Below are positions 36,004 to 50,375 of a DNA stretch of 64,000 bases, in pieces. A program made the position numbers and the translations under genes. The notes beneath the pieces were generated by a model. That model searched no databases. It had not been told where the DNA came from and saw only the letters and a list, made by a program, of their open reading frames with translations. The stretch is from Phanerodontia chrysosporium. Its lineage: Eukaryota > Basidiomycota > Agaricomycetes > Polyporales > Phanerochaetaceae. Within the stretch, counting starts at the first letter, position 1; the number at the start of each line of letters is the position of its first letter. The stretch spans positions 1,178,001 to 1,242,000 of the forward strand of contig MJGA01000001.1 of NCBI GenBank assembly GCA_001910725.1. The letters run 5' to 3'.

Positions 36004-36499
36004 GGTGGATGGCGAGAGTGAGCAGAGGAAGCAAGCGGCACTGGAAAGTGACGCGTTCACGACGCGTAAGTAGGGCGTGTCCGTTTTAGGAAGTCGTCTT
36101 CTTGAGACTAAGACTTCATCGTACTCGGACTCTCCCGCTTCCCATGGTGTATCGATCCATGCGATAGCACCAGTACAATTGGGGTTTGCTTCGCGCCTCT
36201 GAATATTAGCAGCTGATACGGGCACCATAGTCTCTCGTGACCTTCGCCGCGTTCTCAGTACACCATTCTCCTGGGCTTGCTTTGTGACGAGAAGACAAGA
36301 AATCATGCATTGATCCGCTCACACACGGCCGTCGCGGACTTTGCGTCCTCTCTCGATATATAACTCCCTTGCTAGACAATCAGCAAGGCTCGCACTTGCT
36401 AAACTCCCCGGATTGCAGGATGCGTCCGCCAAACAATTCGTCGAAACTAATCCCGAAGCCCCCCAGAAAGTCCTGGATAGCACGCGGTTAAGAGTTCTC
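36004..36499. other. promoter region between PRE5 and the first SAM-like gene
   Basis: An interval of 496 bp between divergent starts. An open frame leads into the SAM-like gene from about 36341 (LARQSARLALAKLPG) but has no ATG. A small upstream frame with ATG at 36420 stops at 36488 after 23 codons and could act as a uORF. The true start of the next gene could therefore be further upstream. Confidence 0.4.
36357..36363 (+). promoter_or_regulatory. TATA box of first SAM-like gene
   Basis: TATATAA in the context CTCGATATATAACTCCC lies 137 bp before the ATG at 36500. It supports a transcript that starts near 36390 and hence the downstream ATG. Confidence 0.5.
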
Positions 36500-37332
36500 A
36501 TGAAGATCAGCGACCTTGAGTGGGACCGCGCGACGGTGAGCACTGAAGCATCCAGATCAAACCATTGGGTTGAAGGCTGAATCAGATGAGCCAGGGTTTG
36601 CTGAGACAGCTTGCTCCTCAGTACCTCACGATCGGCCAGCCCTGGAGCAAACAACCGAAGGAGACTTTGCGGGAATATTGCAAGGCGGTGAGCTCTTTTG
36701 ATGTCCTAGTCCCACCATCATCTTGATCGTTAAAACAGGCCTGTGACGCCGAGCGCTGTTCACTCGTTATGTCGATCAGTGGCCAATCAAGCGTTACATG
36801 CAGAAATATTTGGTCAGCCGCAGATATATGCTGAAAAGCCGAGCTAGCGCAGCGGACGATCTACATGCCGCCTCGCCAGATGATATTGGACCAGAAGCGA
36901 CTGGATACGATGGGCCCCACGAGGAGTCAGAGCATCCCGCTCACCCAAAGGTGGAGATCAATTGTGGTAGCAGCCGCATGCTAACAAGTGTACTAACTGC
37001 TCGCGAATTCTGTCTAGAGTCAAGGTGTCTCTCGCCCGCGCATGCCAGCATCGAGCAACCGCCTTCTCGTTCGCATGTCGGGTTTCCGTACTACCCTCGA
37101 AAAGACCAGTCCCATCCTCCGGAAGCATTATGAGCGTCTCGCCACGGCCGGCATCTACAACATGAGCAGCCTTGTGGCGTTTTGCCAGCTGCCTCGGCAC
37201 GAAAGAGAATATTTCCTGATCGATCAGTGCGGAATCAGGGTGCCCCTGGAGTCACTTCGTGCACGATTGGCACTGCAGCAGGTGTATGACCAGTATACGA
37301 TGATCGATGGCTCAGTTGCTGCCGCAGTATAG
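36500..37332 (+). CDS. uncharacterised protein with C-terminal SAM-like domain, copy 1
   Basis: I do not recognise this family. Four exons fit: 36500-36535, 36586-36687, 36739-36950 and 37018-37332. The third exon is 212 nt between two phase-0 introns, one short of a multiple of three. The frame indeed shifts near 36751-36760, so one base is probably missing there. The helical N-terminal part contains LFTRYVDQWPIKRYMQKYL. After an acidic linker (GPHEESEHPAHPK) comes an 80-residue domain: RMSGFRTTLEKTSPILRK, LATAGIYNMSSLVAF, YFLIDQCGIRVPLESLRARL. The AG-I pattern, leucines and the CG(I/V) turn resemble a sterile alpha motif. Copy 2, 1 kb downstream, shares the intron positions and about 30% of residues. 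The start was chosen by comparison with copy 2. Confidence 0.6.
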
Positions 37333-37550
37333 CCCTTGAACGAATCTGTATCCCCCAAGCACTCTAATAAATTCGGTACGGACTATTCGTACACTAAGAC
37401 TATCCATGATCCAGCAGATAAACTTTCCCGCTAGCGATTTACAGTCTGGCGGCGAGTACGACAACATCAAGCAGCGGCCCTCAATCGTCGGCCGGGGAAG
37501 TACTCTAGCTATGGCGCTCGACGTGGGTTATCACTAACTCCCCGTGACAG

Positions 37551-37665
37551 CTCAGAATACTGGCTGCTGAGTTCCCCGCCTCCCGCCTATTGTTCAACAC
37601 CTCCCCGCAATTCCCATGTAATTCTACACTCAGCTACGAGTTCCCCGCTACGATGATGGCGATAT
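37551..37665 (+). repeat. diverged direct repeat, unit 1
   Basis: This segment has CTGGCTGCTGAGTTCCCCGC, then CAATTCCCATG, and CTCAGCTACGAGTTCCCCGC followed by TACGATGATGGCG. A similar order of motifs recurs about 570 bp downstream. The match is imperfect, with blocks of identity of 8-18 bases. Confidence 0.5.
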
Positions 37666-38137
37666 CGAGAGCATAATCTCTATCCACGAAGTTCGTCCTC
37701 ACTGACAGGTCTCCGTTGCTCGCTCATGGCCTCCGCGGAACTGGCCGAATCCAGCACGCTTGGGTATAGGAAGACCGTCGTAAGTGTTGTGTGCATCACG
37801 TCGTGACTTAGTTCTCGCTAAGGTATCTTTGGTTAGTCTTCTTTTCGCAGCCTTGTGTTTAGCTGGCGTTAGATAAGGTCCGTTACAAGCTTGCGATGAC
37901 CGACGGCTCCGTCGCCCCCGCAATCAAGTTGCCGACATGGAATCCGAATCTGCCTGACATCACAATAAACCTCGGCACGAAACGTTCGCACGGCGAGACT
38001 CCCTCTGGTACATGACCTCTCCGCTAGCATCGTACATCTCGGCGGCATCGCAGGGTCCAGCAGCCGCTCCGAGCGTAGGAGCCCTATGCACTAGTCACAT
38101 TGCCTCTGACGGCGACACTCGACTCTGATTGTTGCAC

Positions 38138-38235
38138 AATGGTTGCTGGCGGTGCCTCCCCGCCTTCCACCGCAACCGCCCTGGGCCATTCCCACGCTCA
38201 GCGACGAGTTCCCCGCTGCGATGGCGCCGACGACG
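38138..38235 (+). repeat. diverged direct repeat, unit 2
   Basis: Carries TGGTTGCTGGCGGTGCCTCC, CCATTCCCACG and CTCAGCGACGAGTTCCCCGC followed by TGCGATGGCGCCG. It parallels unit 1 and probably reflects the duplication that made the tandem gene pair. Confidence 0.5.
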
Positions 38236-38365
38236 CACAAATATTATTAAAGGCGACAAGTTCCGCACAGCGATACTCCCTCATGGCTTGCGCATCGCCC
38301 AGTGACCATTCCCAGCTGATTAAGCGTCCTCATCCGACGCACCTCCGTAAAAACCCCTGTATGTG

Positions 38366-39273
38366 ATGATGGGTCTCTCGCATGATAAGGAGAGGTATAT
38401 GGATGCAATTGTAAGTCTTTTCGTGTATTACTCCTCGCTGTTTATGATTGACTACCCACACTTGTGCAGGAGCGTCTTCGCGATCTTGTCGAGAAGCACT
38501 TTGACACGGCGAAGCGATGGTGCAATCAAGGAGAGGCGAGAATGAAGGCATTCATCGAAGCCGTACGCAGGCTTTGCATTGGGGTTTCCAGTGCGTCTCA
38601 CTCTTCTGACGCTTGTAAATACCAGGCGGGCAAGGCGGACCCGATCTTTCGCCGTTACGAAGATTGCTGGCCGGCGACGCGATATGCTTGCCAGCGCTTC
38701 CGCAACCTGAAGAGACTGGTAGCGAAAAGGGCCGAGTGCCGTGAGTCCTCGTTCATCGAGCTAGACGAACAGACGGACGGAGAGGCATCGTACCGTGAGC
38801 CTGGCGGCCGCAACGCAGAGTCGGAGGTTCCGACCCTCGTTCCTGAAGCCGACTCGCCCTTGGTACGCCCGTCGCATCATGCATTTGTCTTGACCTCTTC
38901 CTGACGACCTGGCTAGCCCCTTGGGTGCCTTCTACCCGGCCCAGAGCCATACACGGGCAAGATAACAACCAAGGCGCACGACTCCACCGTTCTCAGCTCT
39001 CGCGTGGCCGGGAAAATGCGCATCGCGCGTATGTCGGCGTTCCGCGCCTACCTCCTGGAGCTGGAGCCTGTGCTCGCCGAGTACTTTGTCCAGCTCCAGC
39101 TCGCGGGCGTCGACAGCGAGGAGGACCTGCGGACGCTCCTGGCGTTCTCGAAGCGCGAGCAGCGGCGGTTCCTGAAGGAGCACTGCGGGGTCACGAAGGG
39201 CATCGAGGTGTTCAAAGTCTGCGTCGCTCTTGCACGGGCAGATGCGAAACTCAATATTGTAGTCATAGACTGA
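38366..39273 (+). CDS. uncharacterised protein with C-terminal SAM-like domain, copy 2
   Basis: Paralogue of the gene at 36500. Exons 38366-38410, 38470-38862 and 38917-39273 join in phase 0 to give about 264 residues. The N-terminal helical part (SHDKERYMDAI, ERLRDLVEKHFDTAKRWC, FRRYEDCWPATRYACQRF) aligns with copy 1, including the W-P and the R-Y that follow. An acidic linker (FIELDEQTDGEASY, EVPTLVPEADSP) follows. The C-terminal domain is RMSAFRAYLLELEPVLAEYF, LQLAGVDSEEDLRTLLAF, RFLKEHCGVTKGIEVFKV. Both introns lie at the same positions as in copy 1. A 42-nt in-frame stretch at 38583-38624 could be a further intron (GTTTCC...CCAG). Reading frame is intact. Function unknown; a scaffold or protein-binding role is a guess from the SAM-like fold. 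Confidence 0.65.
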
Positions 39274-41334
39274 AGATAATGCGAATGAAAGTCTTGTTCC
39301 GGCAAGCGGCCTTGTGGCGCACGCCTGGCAGTGACCGGCAACGTCGACGCCGACATTAACGTTCAGCATCACTGCACGCTTCTCCCGGACGAAGCGGTGC
39401 AGAGCCGCCACGGATAAGGCAGGTGACCCTGTCGCATAGGCACAGGGCCCTCCACTGCGCTCCTCGTCATGATACACGCCTTCGCCTCGGGTGACGTAGG
39501 CCTCGTCACCGTGCATGGCATAAATACTCAGCCCTCGGTGCCTGTCCAGCTCGTCTGTCCTCCCTCCGACCCAGGGCGATGCACATCGCTGTATTGAGCG
39601 CAGAGGTATTTCCCCGGAGGCAGTACTAGTTCTGGACGAGAGTGCTTACAGATAGACATACCCAGCAGCTATCACTGCCGCATGGGCATGGGTCGACCCG
39701 CCGCGTTGTGGCGGCCCTGGAGGCGTGTCCTTGGTACAGAATATATTTGCAGGTTGATGTTATCTCTCCCTGCACGCCTTGTGTCTCACCCTGATCCTCG
39801 CAAGCTGGCGGTCCCCCTGCTTGCAAGAGAATTCCCAGAGCAACGACACACGCACAGGGCCACCGAACGTACTTCTCGTCCATCAGGTAGATATCAGGCA
39901 AATCGACCGCAGAGCCAGCCTCGCCATCGATCTGCACCACTCCGGGTAAGCACCAACGCGTGCTGGACCGGAATACTATCACGGGCAAGTCTCAAGACCC
40001 ACGTCGTCGAAGCTACAGAGATTACGGCACATGTACAGCCAAGGCGCAGCGTGTGTCCAATTGGCACAACCCTCTCCAACATTACCCGTGTACTGACCGG
40101 CACACACTAGCACTCGCTGCGGCGCGCGCGTCGGGCCCAGTGCGAGCGAGGGCACACTAGACGGTTCCTGGGCTGCGGCCTGCTGCAGGCTCGAGCTCGA
40201 CATGCGGCACAGGTCGGCCGTGCGCCAAGGCGGGATGCGGGCCAGCGAAACATTATTGGGCACGAAACCTTGACGCCGCCGCTCCAGGCCGCAGGTGGCG
40301 GACCAAAAAAAGGCTCGCCTCATGACGCGGGCGACGCGTCGTGCCGTCGGAGCCGCGTCGCCACGACCGCAGCAGGCAGCAGGTTCGCGCGCGCGGCATG
40401 ACGCGCGACTCAACACGCGCGCGTCTAGCACTTTGGGACCAAAAAAGTCTTGACTGGAATCGGCTGCTCGGCAGGCGCAGGCGAGTGCACGGACGGGCCT
40501 GAGACATGCACCAGATTCTCGGCCCCTGCGGGCACACCGGGCAGCCTGCAGCACAAGCAACGATAGCGAGCCAAGGTGCGTCGAGTGCGTAGCGGGAACA
40601 TATCTATACATTACTTGGCCGTAGAAAACCGCGCTATGGGTAGGGTATCTACGGTCCAAGGGTGCTAAGGTCGCCTACATTACGGGTGTCTAGGAGCCAA
40701 GTACGGCCAAAAACCCACACAGGGAGTCGGAAACGGGGCATCTGCAGTGCCCGAGGCGCGACCGCACGCGCCTTTGCGCGTGCTGGACGATGGCGGGAAG
40801 GGAGGATGGACGAGCGCGGGATATACTGGTGGGGAAGAGGGTGTACGTAGCGGGATGTGTTGTGGTATTTTTGAAAATACAAGCAATGATGGCGAGGAGA
40901 TGCAGGTGTGACGAGAGAAATGTGCAACGACCAATGTGAACCGAGCGGGTGCCAAAGAATAAATAGTACGAGACAGCACTGTGGAATGTGAGCAGAAATG
41001 TGCAAGGAAATGTATAGATGCGCAAGAATGACGAGGGATGTGACTAAATGGATATTGAGCTACAGGTGCGTGCATGATCGGTCCGTGAGATGCAAAGCCA
41101 AGTGTATGCGTGATTTTGCGTGTCGTTTTGTATGGTTAGATGGCGGCACCCGAGGCGTACTGGGGCAGGGTGGGAAGGAGAAACAAGATCGTCATATCCG
41201 GGCGGGAACTAGCGTTGAACGTCGGTGTGGGGAAGGGGCACAGCAGCTCCGTAGAGTCCAGGCCGAGAGGTGTCACAGCATGCCCAGAAGTCCACACGAG
41301 GGTGCCGGCGACGACCAAGAAGCGCAACAACGCA
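39274..41334. other. gene-poor interval
   Basis: About 2 kb without a recognisable gene. CpG-rich clusters (GCGCGCG, ACGCGT) occur at 39950-40440, and GGACCAAAAAA occurs twice, about 135 bp apart (near 40302 and 40436). A minus-strand frame beginning MSSSSLQQAAAQEP (ATG near 40206) can be spliced to LIDGEAGSAVDLPDIYLMDE (near 39900), but one intron would be only 22 nt and there is no homology, so I do not call it. The part near 40700-41130 probably includes flanking sequence of the Ser-rich gene. Confidence 0.4.
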
Positions 41335-43653
41335 TCAAGCTTCAACGGGATCAACCAGATGTTCAGCGAGGTCTGGGTGTTCGTCGTAAAATACCGTGTC
41401 TCCGCTCAACATGGACTGGACGGACGCAACGCTGGGTTCCCGGCCGCCAGAGACTCTTCGTTCGCTACCGCGGATGGCGCGTCCGCGTCCACGGTCGTAC
41501 GTCGACGTGTATGCGGAGGTGGGCGCCGCAGGGACGAGCTTCTATATACATGAACATCGGTTAGTAAGAGTTTCGCTTGGGAAAGAAATTGAGACGCAGA
41601 TACACAGCTCAAGTCAGAACGAGAGACGGCAGTGTGTGCGGTGTGAGCAACAGCCACAGCCGCCACGCAAATTTGCGCGAGCTATAGCGTCGAGTCGAGG
41701 GCACAAGGCGGGGAGCGAGAAACGAACTCACTCGATGCGAAGCCCGTCGCTCTCTATCACTGTACTGCAGGCGATCGCGCTCCCGATGGGCCAAAACCGC
41801 GTCCTTCGCGAACTCGGCCTCCTCGCGCTCGCGCTCGCGCTGCAGGAGTGGATCTGGGCTGCCCAATGTATGAGGCCCTCCAGGCTCAGACCTAGTATGA
41901 CGAGGGGGGAACGTGAATGACGAAAACTGCGCGGCACCAGGAGCTTTCTCGATGACCGAGCGCGAGAGGTCACTGGCCTGAACACGAGCTCGTTCCTTGG
42001 CCTTGCCTTCTCGGCGAGGAGGAGAAGGCGTTGCAGACGTCGGAGAGGAGGTAGGAGAGGAGGTAGCCGAGGAAGAGGAGTGCTCCGCTGCCTTCATGGA
42101 TTTCGCCTTGTGCCTGCGTCGACGTTCTCGCTCCTTTTCCCTGTCCACCTCGCGATCCTTCTCGCGACCACGATGTCTTTCCCTCTTTTTCTCCTTGAGC
42201 ACCTCATCGTCCTCCGCCTCCTGGGATACTCCCTGAGCTGTCGACTTCTTCGGCAAGTCCGCTCGTGCATGGACCTCTCCAGCATCAGCCGACACTTCAG
42301 AGACGGCCGTGGACCTACGGCTCTGTGTCTCGGCACCGACAAGGCGTCCATTAGTAACCCGACTCAAGGACGACCTGCTCCCACTGGCACTGGCTGCCGT
42401 GTTGCTCCTCGGAGCTGATACGGCAGTTGATTGCGGTAAGAACAGACTATCAGTGAACCACGCACGAGGAGATGCTTGACAAAGCTCTGTGATGCTGAGA
42501 CTGGACGAGCCTCTTCTTGCATCCCGCAGCGAGGGCCGAGCCCTGGGAGCCGGCGACATCGATCCACTTCCCGATGATAACTGCGCAGATCCACTTGTCG
42601 ATCCCGAAGTGGAAGGAGAAGGCGGTGTGGGAGAGGCTGCCAATGGCGTGGCTGATCCTGACATTGTACTGCTGGAGATCGTGGGCGAGGTTGCAGCGTC
42701 GACAACTTGTTTCCCCTTCGCCGACGGCGCGTATGACTGTGTACGACTCCGCGGAGGTGTCGCAGGAAACGGGTACCCGTCCACGGTCTCCTGCATGAGA
42801 GCACGCTGGCCCGGAGGTTTACCGCCATCAGGACTATGTATATCTGATGAAGACACGGAGGTCATACTCGACCTCGAGGAAGACATCGAGAATAGACTGG
42901 AGTGGGACGGGTCGCTGGATACGAGTGTAGAGGATGAAGGCGTGGAACTGGCGTTCGCGAGGGGGCGGATATTTGGCCTGCTTGCAGACTGCCTCGCCTC
43001 CTGCGCTTCAGAGGTGACAAATGGACCTCCAGAGGGCAGCCCATACTGTAAGTTGCGCTGGTAATCCCACAAGGGCGTAGTGGTCACGTTGGAGGGATTG
43101 AAGAAGACGATCGGAGGGAAGCGGGGCGGCTCGACAGGAGTGGGAACCGGCGAAGGCACGGGGCTAGACGGGCCAGACGTGTTCGAGGACTGATGTGCCG
43201 GTGAATGGGGCAGGGGAACGAAACCTGCCGCTCGCATCTTGGGCGAGACTATGCAGCGCGCGTCCACAGCACCCATGGAGTGACGGGCGAGCTGGGCAGG
43301 CGACAACAAGGGCCGGCCTGGAGCGCGTGGCTGCCTGCCAGGCGACTGAGAGCCATTGGAGGATGTGGGGCTAGAGACGGGAGGGTGAGGCCCAGCATCG
43401 TCCAGGGACGGAGAGTAGTTGTGGAGGTTGCGGAGGGTTCGCGAAGACGTGAAGACGAAGGAGGTGCTCGGACTGGGGGCCGCATTGCTCTCCTCGGTCG
43501 CGGAGAAGACGGGTTTGCAGTCCTCGAGGTTGAGCTTGGGAGGGGGCGGGGACTTCCTGTTGCCTCTAGAGGGGCTGCTGAGGACGTGGGCGAAGCTCTC
43601 CTCTGTGGCAGGGGTGGTCAGAGAGCTCTGGGAGGGGTCGCGGGCGGAGGACA
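41335..43653 (-). CDS. serine-rich low-complexity protein, unknown function
   Basis: A long exon from ATG 43653 (MSSARDPSQSSLTTPATEES) encodes about 640 residues, mostly Ser/Pro/Thr-rich and likely disordered. Order can be seen in short blocks: PPRFPPIVFFNPSNVTTTPL, LWDYQRNLQYGLPSGGPFV and SLSITELCQASPRAWFTDSL. Toward the C-terminus come charged Arg/Glu repeats (KEKKRERHRGREKDREVDRE) and a second REREREE block. An intron at about 41545-41733 (GTGAGT...TATATAG) joins ASHR to KLVPAAPTSAYTSTY. The frame then ends AEHLVDPVEA at 41335. Upstream in-frame ATGs run into the ALDH promoter and are not used. The WDYQ/GLPSGG block suggests a conserved fungal family, but I cannot name it. No enzyme motif is visible. 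Confidence 0.65.
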
Positions 43654-44042
43654 TTACAAGGAGCGACGAGCGAGGCTCATGGTCTAAAGCAAGGAGGGCA
43701 GGGAGTGGAAACGAGCGAGGCGGCGTGCGCTGCAAGAGTCGCAAAAGCCGTACGGAAGTGGAAGCCGGTGGAAAGGCCAAGATCGCGCAGAGTCTCGGCC
43801 GCATTGGGCTTTCGCCAACTTTGGGACGAAAACCCGCGCCGGGCGCCTGTGGGCACTGTATCTTATCAGAGAGAAGGGCTCGCAGCTGTCGATAGCAATG
43901 AGCAGCAGCTGACTGCAGCTGTCTGCGCTGCATGCTCCGTCGTCTATCACCCTCTCTGCGATGGATAGTCGCACACAGGCCATCACCTGCCCATAAATTC
44001 TCAGCCCACCGTGCCCTCCTCTTCCATCGCTCCTCCACCACC
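43654..44042. promoter_or_regulatory. divergent promoter of Ser-rich gene and aldehyde dehydrogenase
   Basis: A 389-bp interval. CCATAAATTC at 43991-44000, about 45 bp before the dehydrogenase ATG, is TATA-like. No other gene is seen. Confidence 0.4.
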
Positions 44043-47769
<3,727 letters not shown>

Positions 47770-48351
47770 TCCCTGATCTCCGCCGTCAGCCCACGCCCGG
47801 GCTCACCGAGCGATCAAGTCAGAACGTATATCAAGCAAATCGACATCTTGGTGTAACAGTAGCCGCAGTCGTGCTTTCCAAATGCAAACATTTACATTCG
47901 TAACCGCTGTCTCTCTCCATCACACTGTGTGCGCCTGACTCGAAGTAAGGTTACGTCTGCGAGCACGTTTGCTTTCATGACTGCCGCGAGGCAAGACGGT
48001 GGCAGCCGTCCAGGCTTGAAGCTGTGACAGCGCTATCGACCTGTCTACCGAGTCTTGTCCTTGATACACTCGTGATTCGAGTCTGCTATGAGGGGGTTAG
48101 AACGGTAGCCTACCTATATCCGTCAGGAAACCTGATGTGCGCGTCCGACAGTGCGACTGCGTATCAAGCGTAATATGGACGCGTGGAGGTCTCCGGCGGT
48201 AGAATGCTGCTCGTCATCAGACTGCTCGAGCGGGGCAAGGCACGGCGACGACAAGGACTGCCTCTAATGGTTATGATATTCCGATCAAGAGCCTCTCTAC
48301 TTGGGTGGTGCACTGACGGAGCGTTTGCTGGAGGGTTTGGGTGATCGACAG
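47770..48351. other. intergenic region downstream of ALDH
   Basis: About 580 bases with no convincing gene. A short open frame starting MLLVIRLLERGKARRRQ (ATG near 48203) leads toward the coding-like segment that follows, but its stop precedes it unless an intron is assumed. Confidence 0.35.
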
Positions 48352-48823
48352 GCGCCATCGTCATCTTCAGAAGCCCTCAATGGACGCACGATACCGACGA
48401 TCCGTGGGAAAGGTAGGCGCACAGGTAAACGGGGGTCTGTGAGCGTAATACAGCCAGCAGTCGGCGCTGGCGCATGCGTACACGACCGCTGTCCCCGCTG
48501 GAGATATTGCATCCGAGTCGCCGTGCGCACAGGTAAGGGTCGGTCTAGCAGAGGGCACTGATTAAATCAGGAAATAATCTGTGACTGCACGCCTGCGGTG
48601 TATGTCAAACCTTATATGTCATAGAAATGTACGGCATATCTTGCGTGACAAAAAAGGGGGCACGTCTGCACCTTGCGCAGGTGGTTCTGACCCATCTGTG
48701 TCGAGCCATCGGCTCAGGGATTTGGTCGGCGCAGCAGCCTCGAGCGTAGCGGGTGGTCCGGAGTATGCTTACCGAGAAAGTGGAGATGACGGTGGTGATT
48801 ATCAACCCCTGCGACTCTGCTGA
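48352..48823 (+). other. coding-like fragments, unresolved gene or gene remnant
   Basis: Two putative exons can be read: 48352-48412 (AIVIFRSPQWTHDTDDPWE) and 48454-48532 (QQSALAHAYTTAVPAGDIAS). They are bounded by fair splice sites (CAG / GTAGGC; TACAG / GTAAGG). A third open stretch ends at 48823 with RLRDLVGAAASSVAGG and a tail EYAYRESGDDGGDYQPLRLC, which looks like a natural C-terminus. The last join is out of phase by one, and no start is found. No family is recognised. It may be a fast-evolving gene broken by a missing base, or a remnant. Confidence 0.3.
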
Positions 48824-49083
48824 GCGATGGCAAATGGGTCTCCTGACCCGGAGGAAAAACGCCCGGACACCGCAGGATGATATCTGGGGAGCCGTCGGGC
48901 GCGGCGCATTGTTTTCCGTCGGGGCTCAGTGATCGCAAGCAGTGGTTGCGATCTCATCGGCTGGCAATAGCGAATCAATGTCTCAATGAATGTCCTCGGA
49001 CTTTGTTCTGCGCCGCTCACCACTGCCCAGGGTGAACGTTGACCATGAGGGATCTGCTTCAGGCTGGCGAGAACCACATGCAG

Positions 49084-50003
49084 TCAATGCGGCATGAGTC
49101 TCCTACGCATGCTGTTCAGGACGTCCAGGACGTTGCAGAGCCACAAAAACGTACGTAAAGGGTCCGTATCATCACCCTCCATATCAGTCGACCGAAGCCA
49201 GCACCCCAGACTCGAGAGCAGCGCGACCAATTGCTACAGGTCGGACCACGCTTCGCCTTCGGGGTTGGACGCTGCGAAAGCGTCCACACATGCCTGCCAC
49301 AGGTCCGAGGAGGTTGTCCGAGGAGATGAAGGTTGTGCCCGGCGCTGTCCTTCTTGTCGACGAGAAGCTTCGGTAGAGTGTATTCTAAAGCCCATGTGGA
49401 GGGGCGAAGAGATGTGAGAGAAGGACTGTGGTCGACCGTCGGGAGCCCACCAGAGGAATATACGGCCTTCGCTCGTGCGAACGTGTTTTCGCAGGGTTTA
49501 AGAATTCCCACCGGGCTGGAAGAGGCTCGGAGGTGAGCGCCAGGCAGAATGACAAGGCATAGTCTTTTCTTACAATTTAATGGCAATTCTTTGCGTTCTT
49601 TTGATGCCTATCGAGTTGCTACACATGCTTTAGCCAACTTGAAGAGCGCAGAGTCTAACGAGGCTTCGAGAATTCCCGATAATTCACCGTCACACCTTGG
49701 TCCAGAATAGGCAACCATTGTTGGCACTCACGCTCCTACAGACACCGAGACCTGCACGTCGAGGACGGGGGAAGCTTCAACCGTCGCGAATCCGCTCGAA
49801 GGAGATATCTGTACCGCTGAAACGAATATAACGGCGCCGTTGCCTTGGCGCGGCATCAGTGTTCGAACAGCCAGGTGTACCACGAGTCCTGACTTCTTGT
49901 GAGGCAAAGCACGTCGCAGGGAAAGAACATCCGAATGTGAGCATGTTAGCCACTGCGCTTGCGCACCGCACAGCAGCTGCGACAGGCTGGGTTTCGCGCC
50001 GCT
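49084..50003 (-). other. coding-like fragments on the minus strand, unresolved
   Basis: Segment 49732-50003 is open for about 90 codons (LSQLLCGAQAQWLTCSHSDV, AVIFVSAVQISPSSGFATVE). It could splice by a 36-nt intron to 49608-49695 (CDGELSGILEASLDSALFKL), ending KACVATR. A second open stretch at 49084-49370 reads DLWQACVDAFAASNPEGEAW, then meets a TAG at about 49230, then continues LVALLSSLGCWLRSTD and LRTFLWLCNVLDVLNSMRRR. Both have amphipathic-helix character but no start, and one has an internal stop. I cannot name a family; the stretch may be a decayed gene or an unassembled model. Confidence 0.3.
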
Positions 50004-50375
50004 CTAACGTACAGCAGCCGATCACCCCACATGTCATGAGTCACGGTCGAGAGCTGGGCTTCCCTGCCGCAGGGCTAACGGCGAGACCGGGTGAGGCTCC
50101 AGCACGGACCGCGGCCAGCTTTGAGTTTCACCTTCAGTGCACGAAGCTCACCCCATCTGTGCCTTTTACCGTGAGAGAACGAGCGTCATACGGTAATTGA
50201 TTATGCAACGTACGAGGTCGAAAACAAGATATATACAGCGACACAGGATACAATACAGTGGGTGGTTGAATCCGGATCTAGAACAGGTAGCAGAGTGGAG
50301 GGCGCGGACATAAATACCTATGATACACGCGTGGTGCAGTCGTGACGAGCGTAGGAGGCGTGAATGGAAATCGTT

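Larger units (their letters stand above)
37333..38365. other. intergenic region with diverged direct repeats
   Basis: About 1 kb between the two SAM-like paralogues. It contains a diverged direct repeat (see the two repeat entries) and recurring GAGTTCCCCGC-like motifs. Short open frames exist but none resembles either paralogue. I see no third gene copy. Confidence 0.45.

Noticed and set aside
39979..40659. 226-codon open frame on the minus strand
   Set aside because: Arg/Ala/Cys-rich composition typical of random frames in GC-rich DNA; no conserved motif and no promoter. The open frame is expected from base composition.
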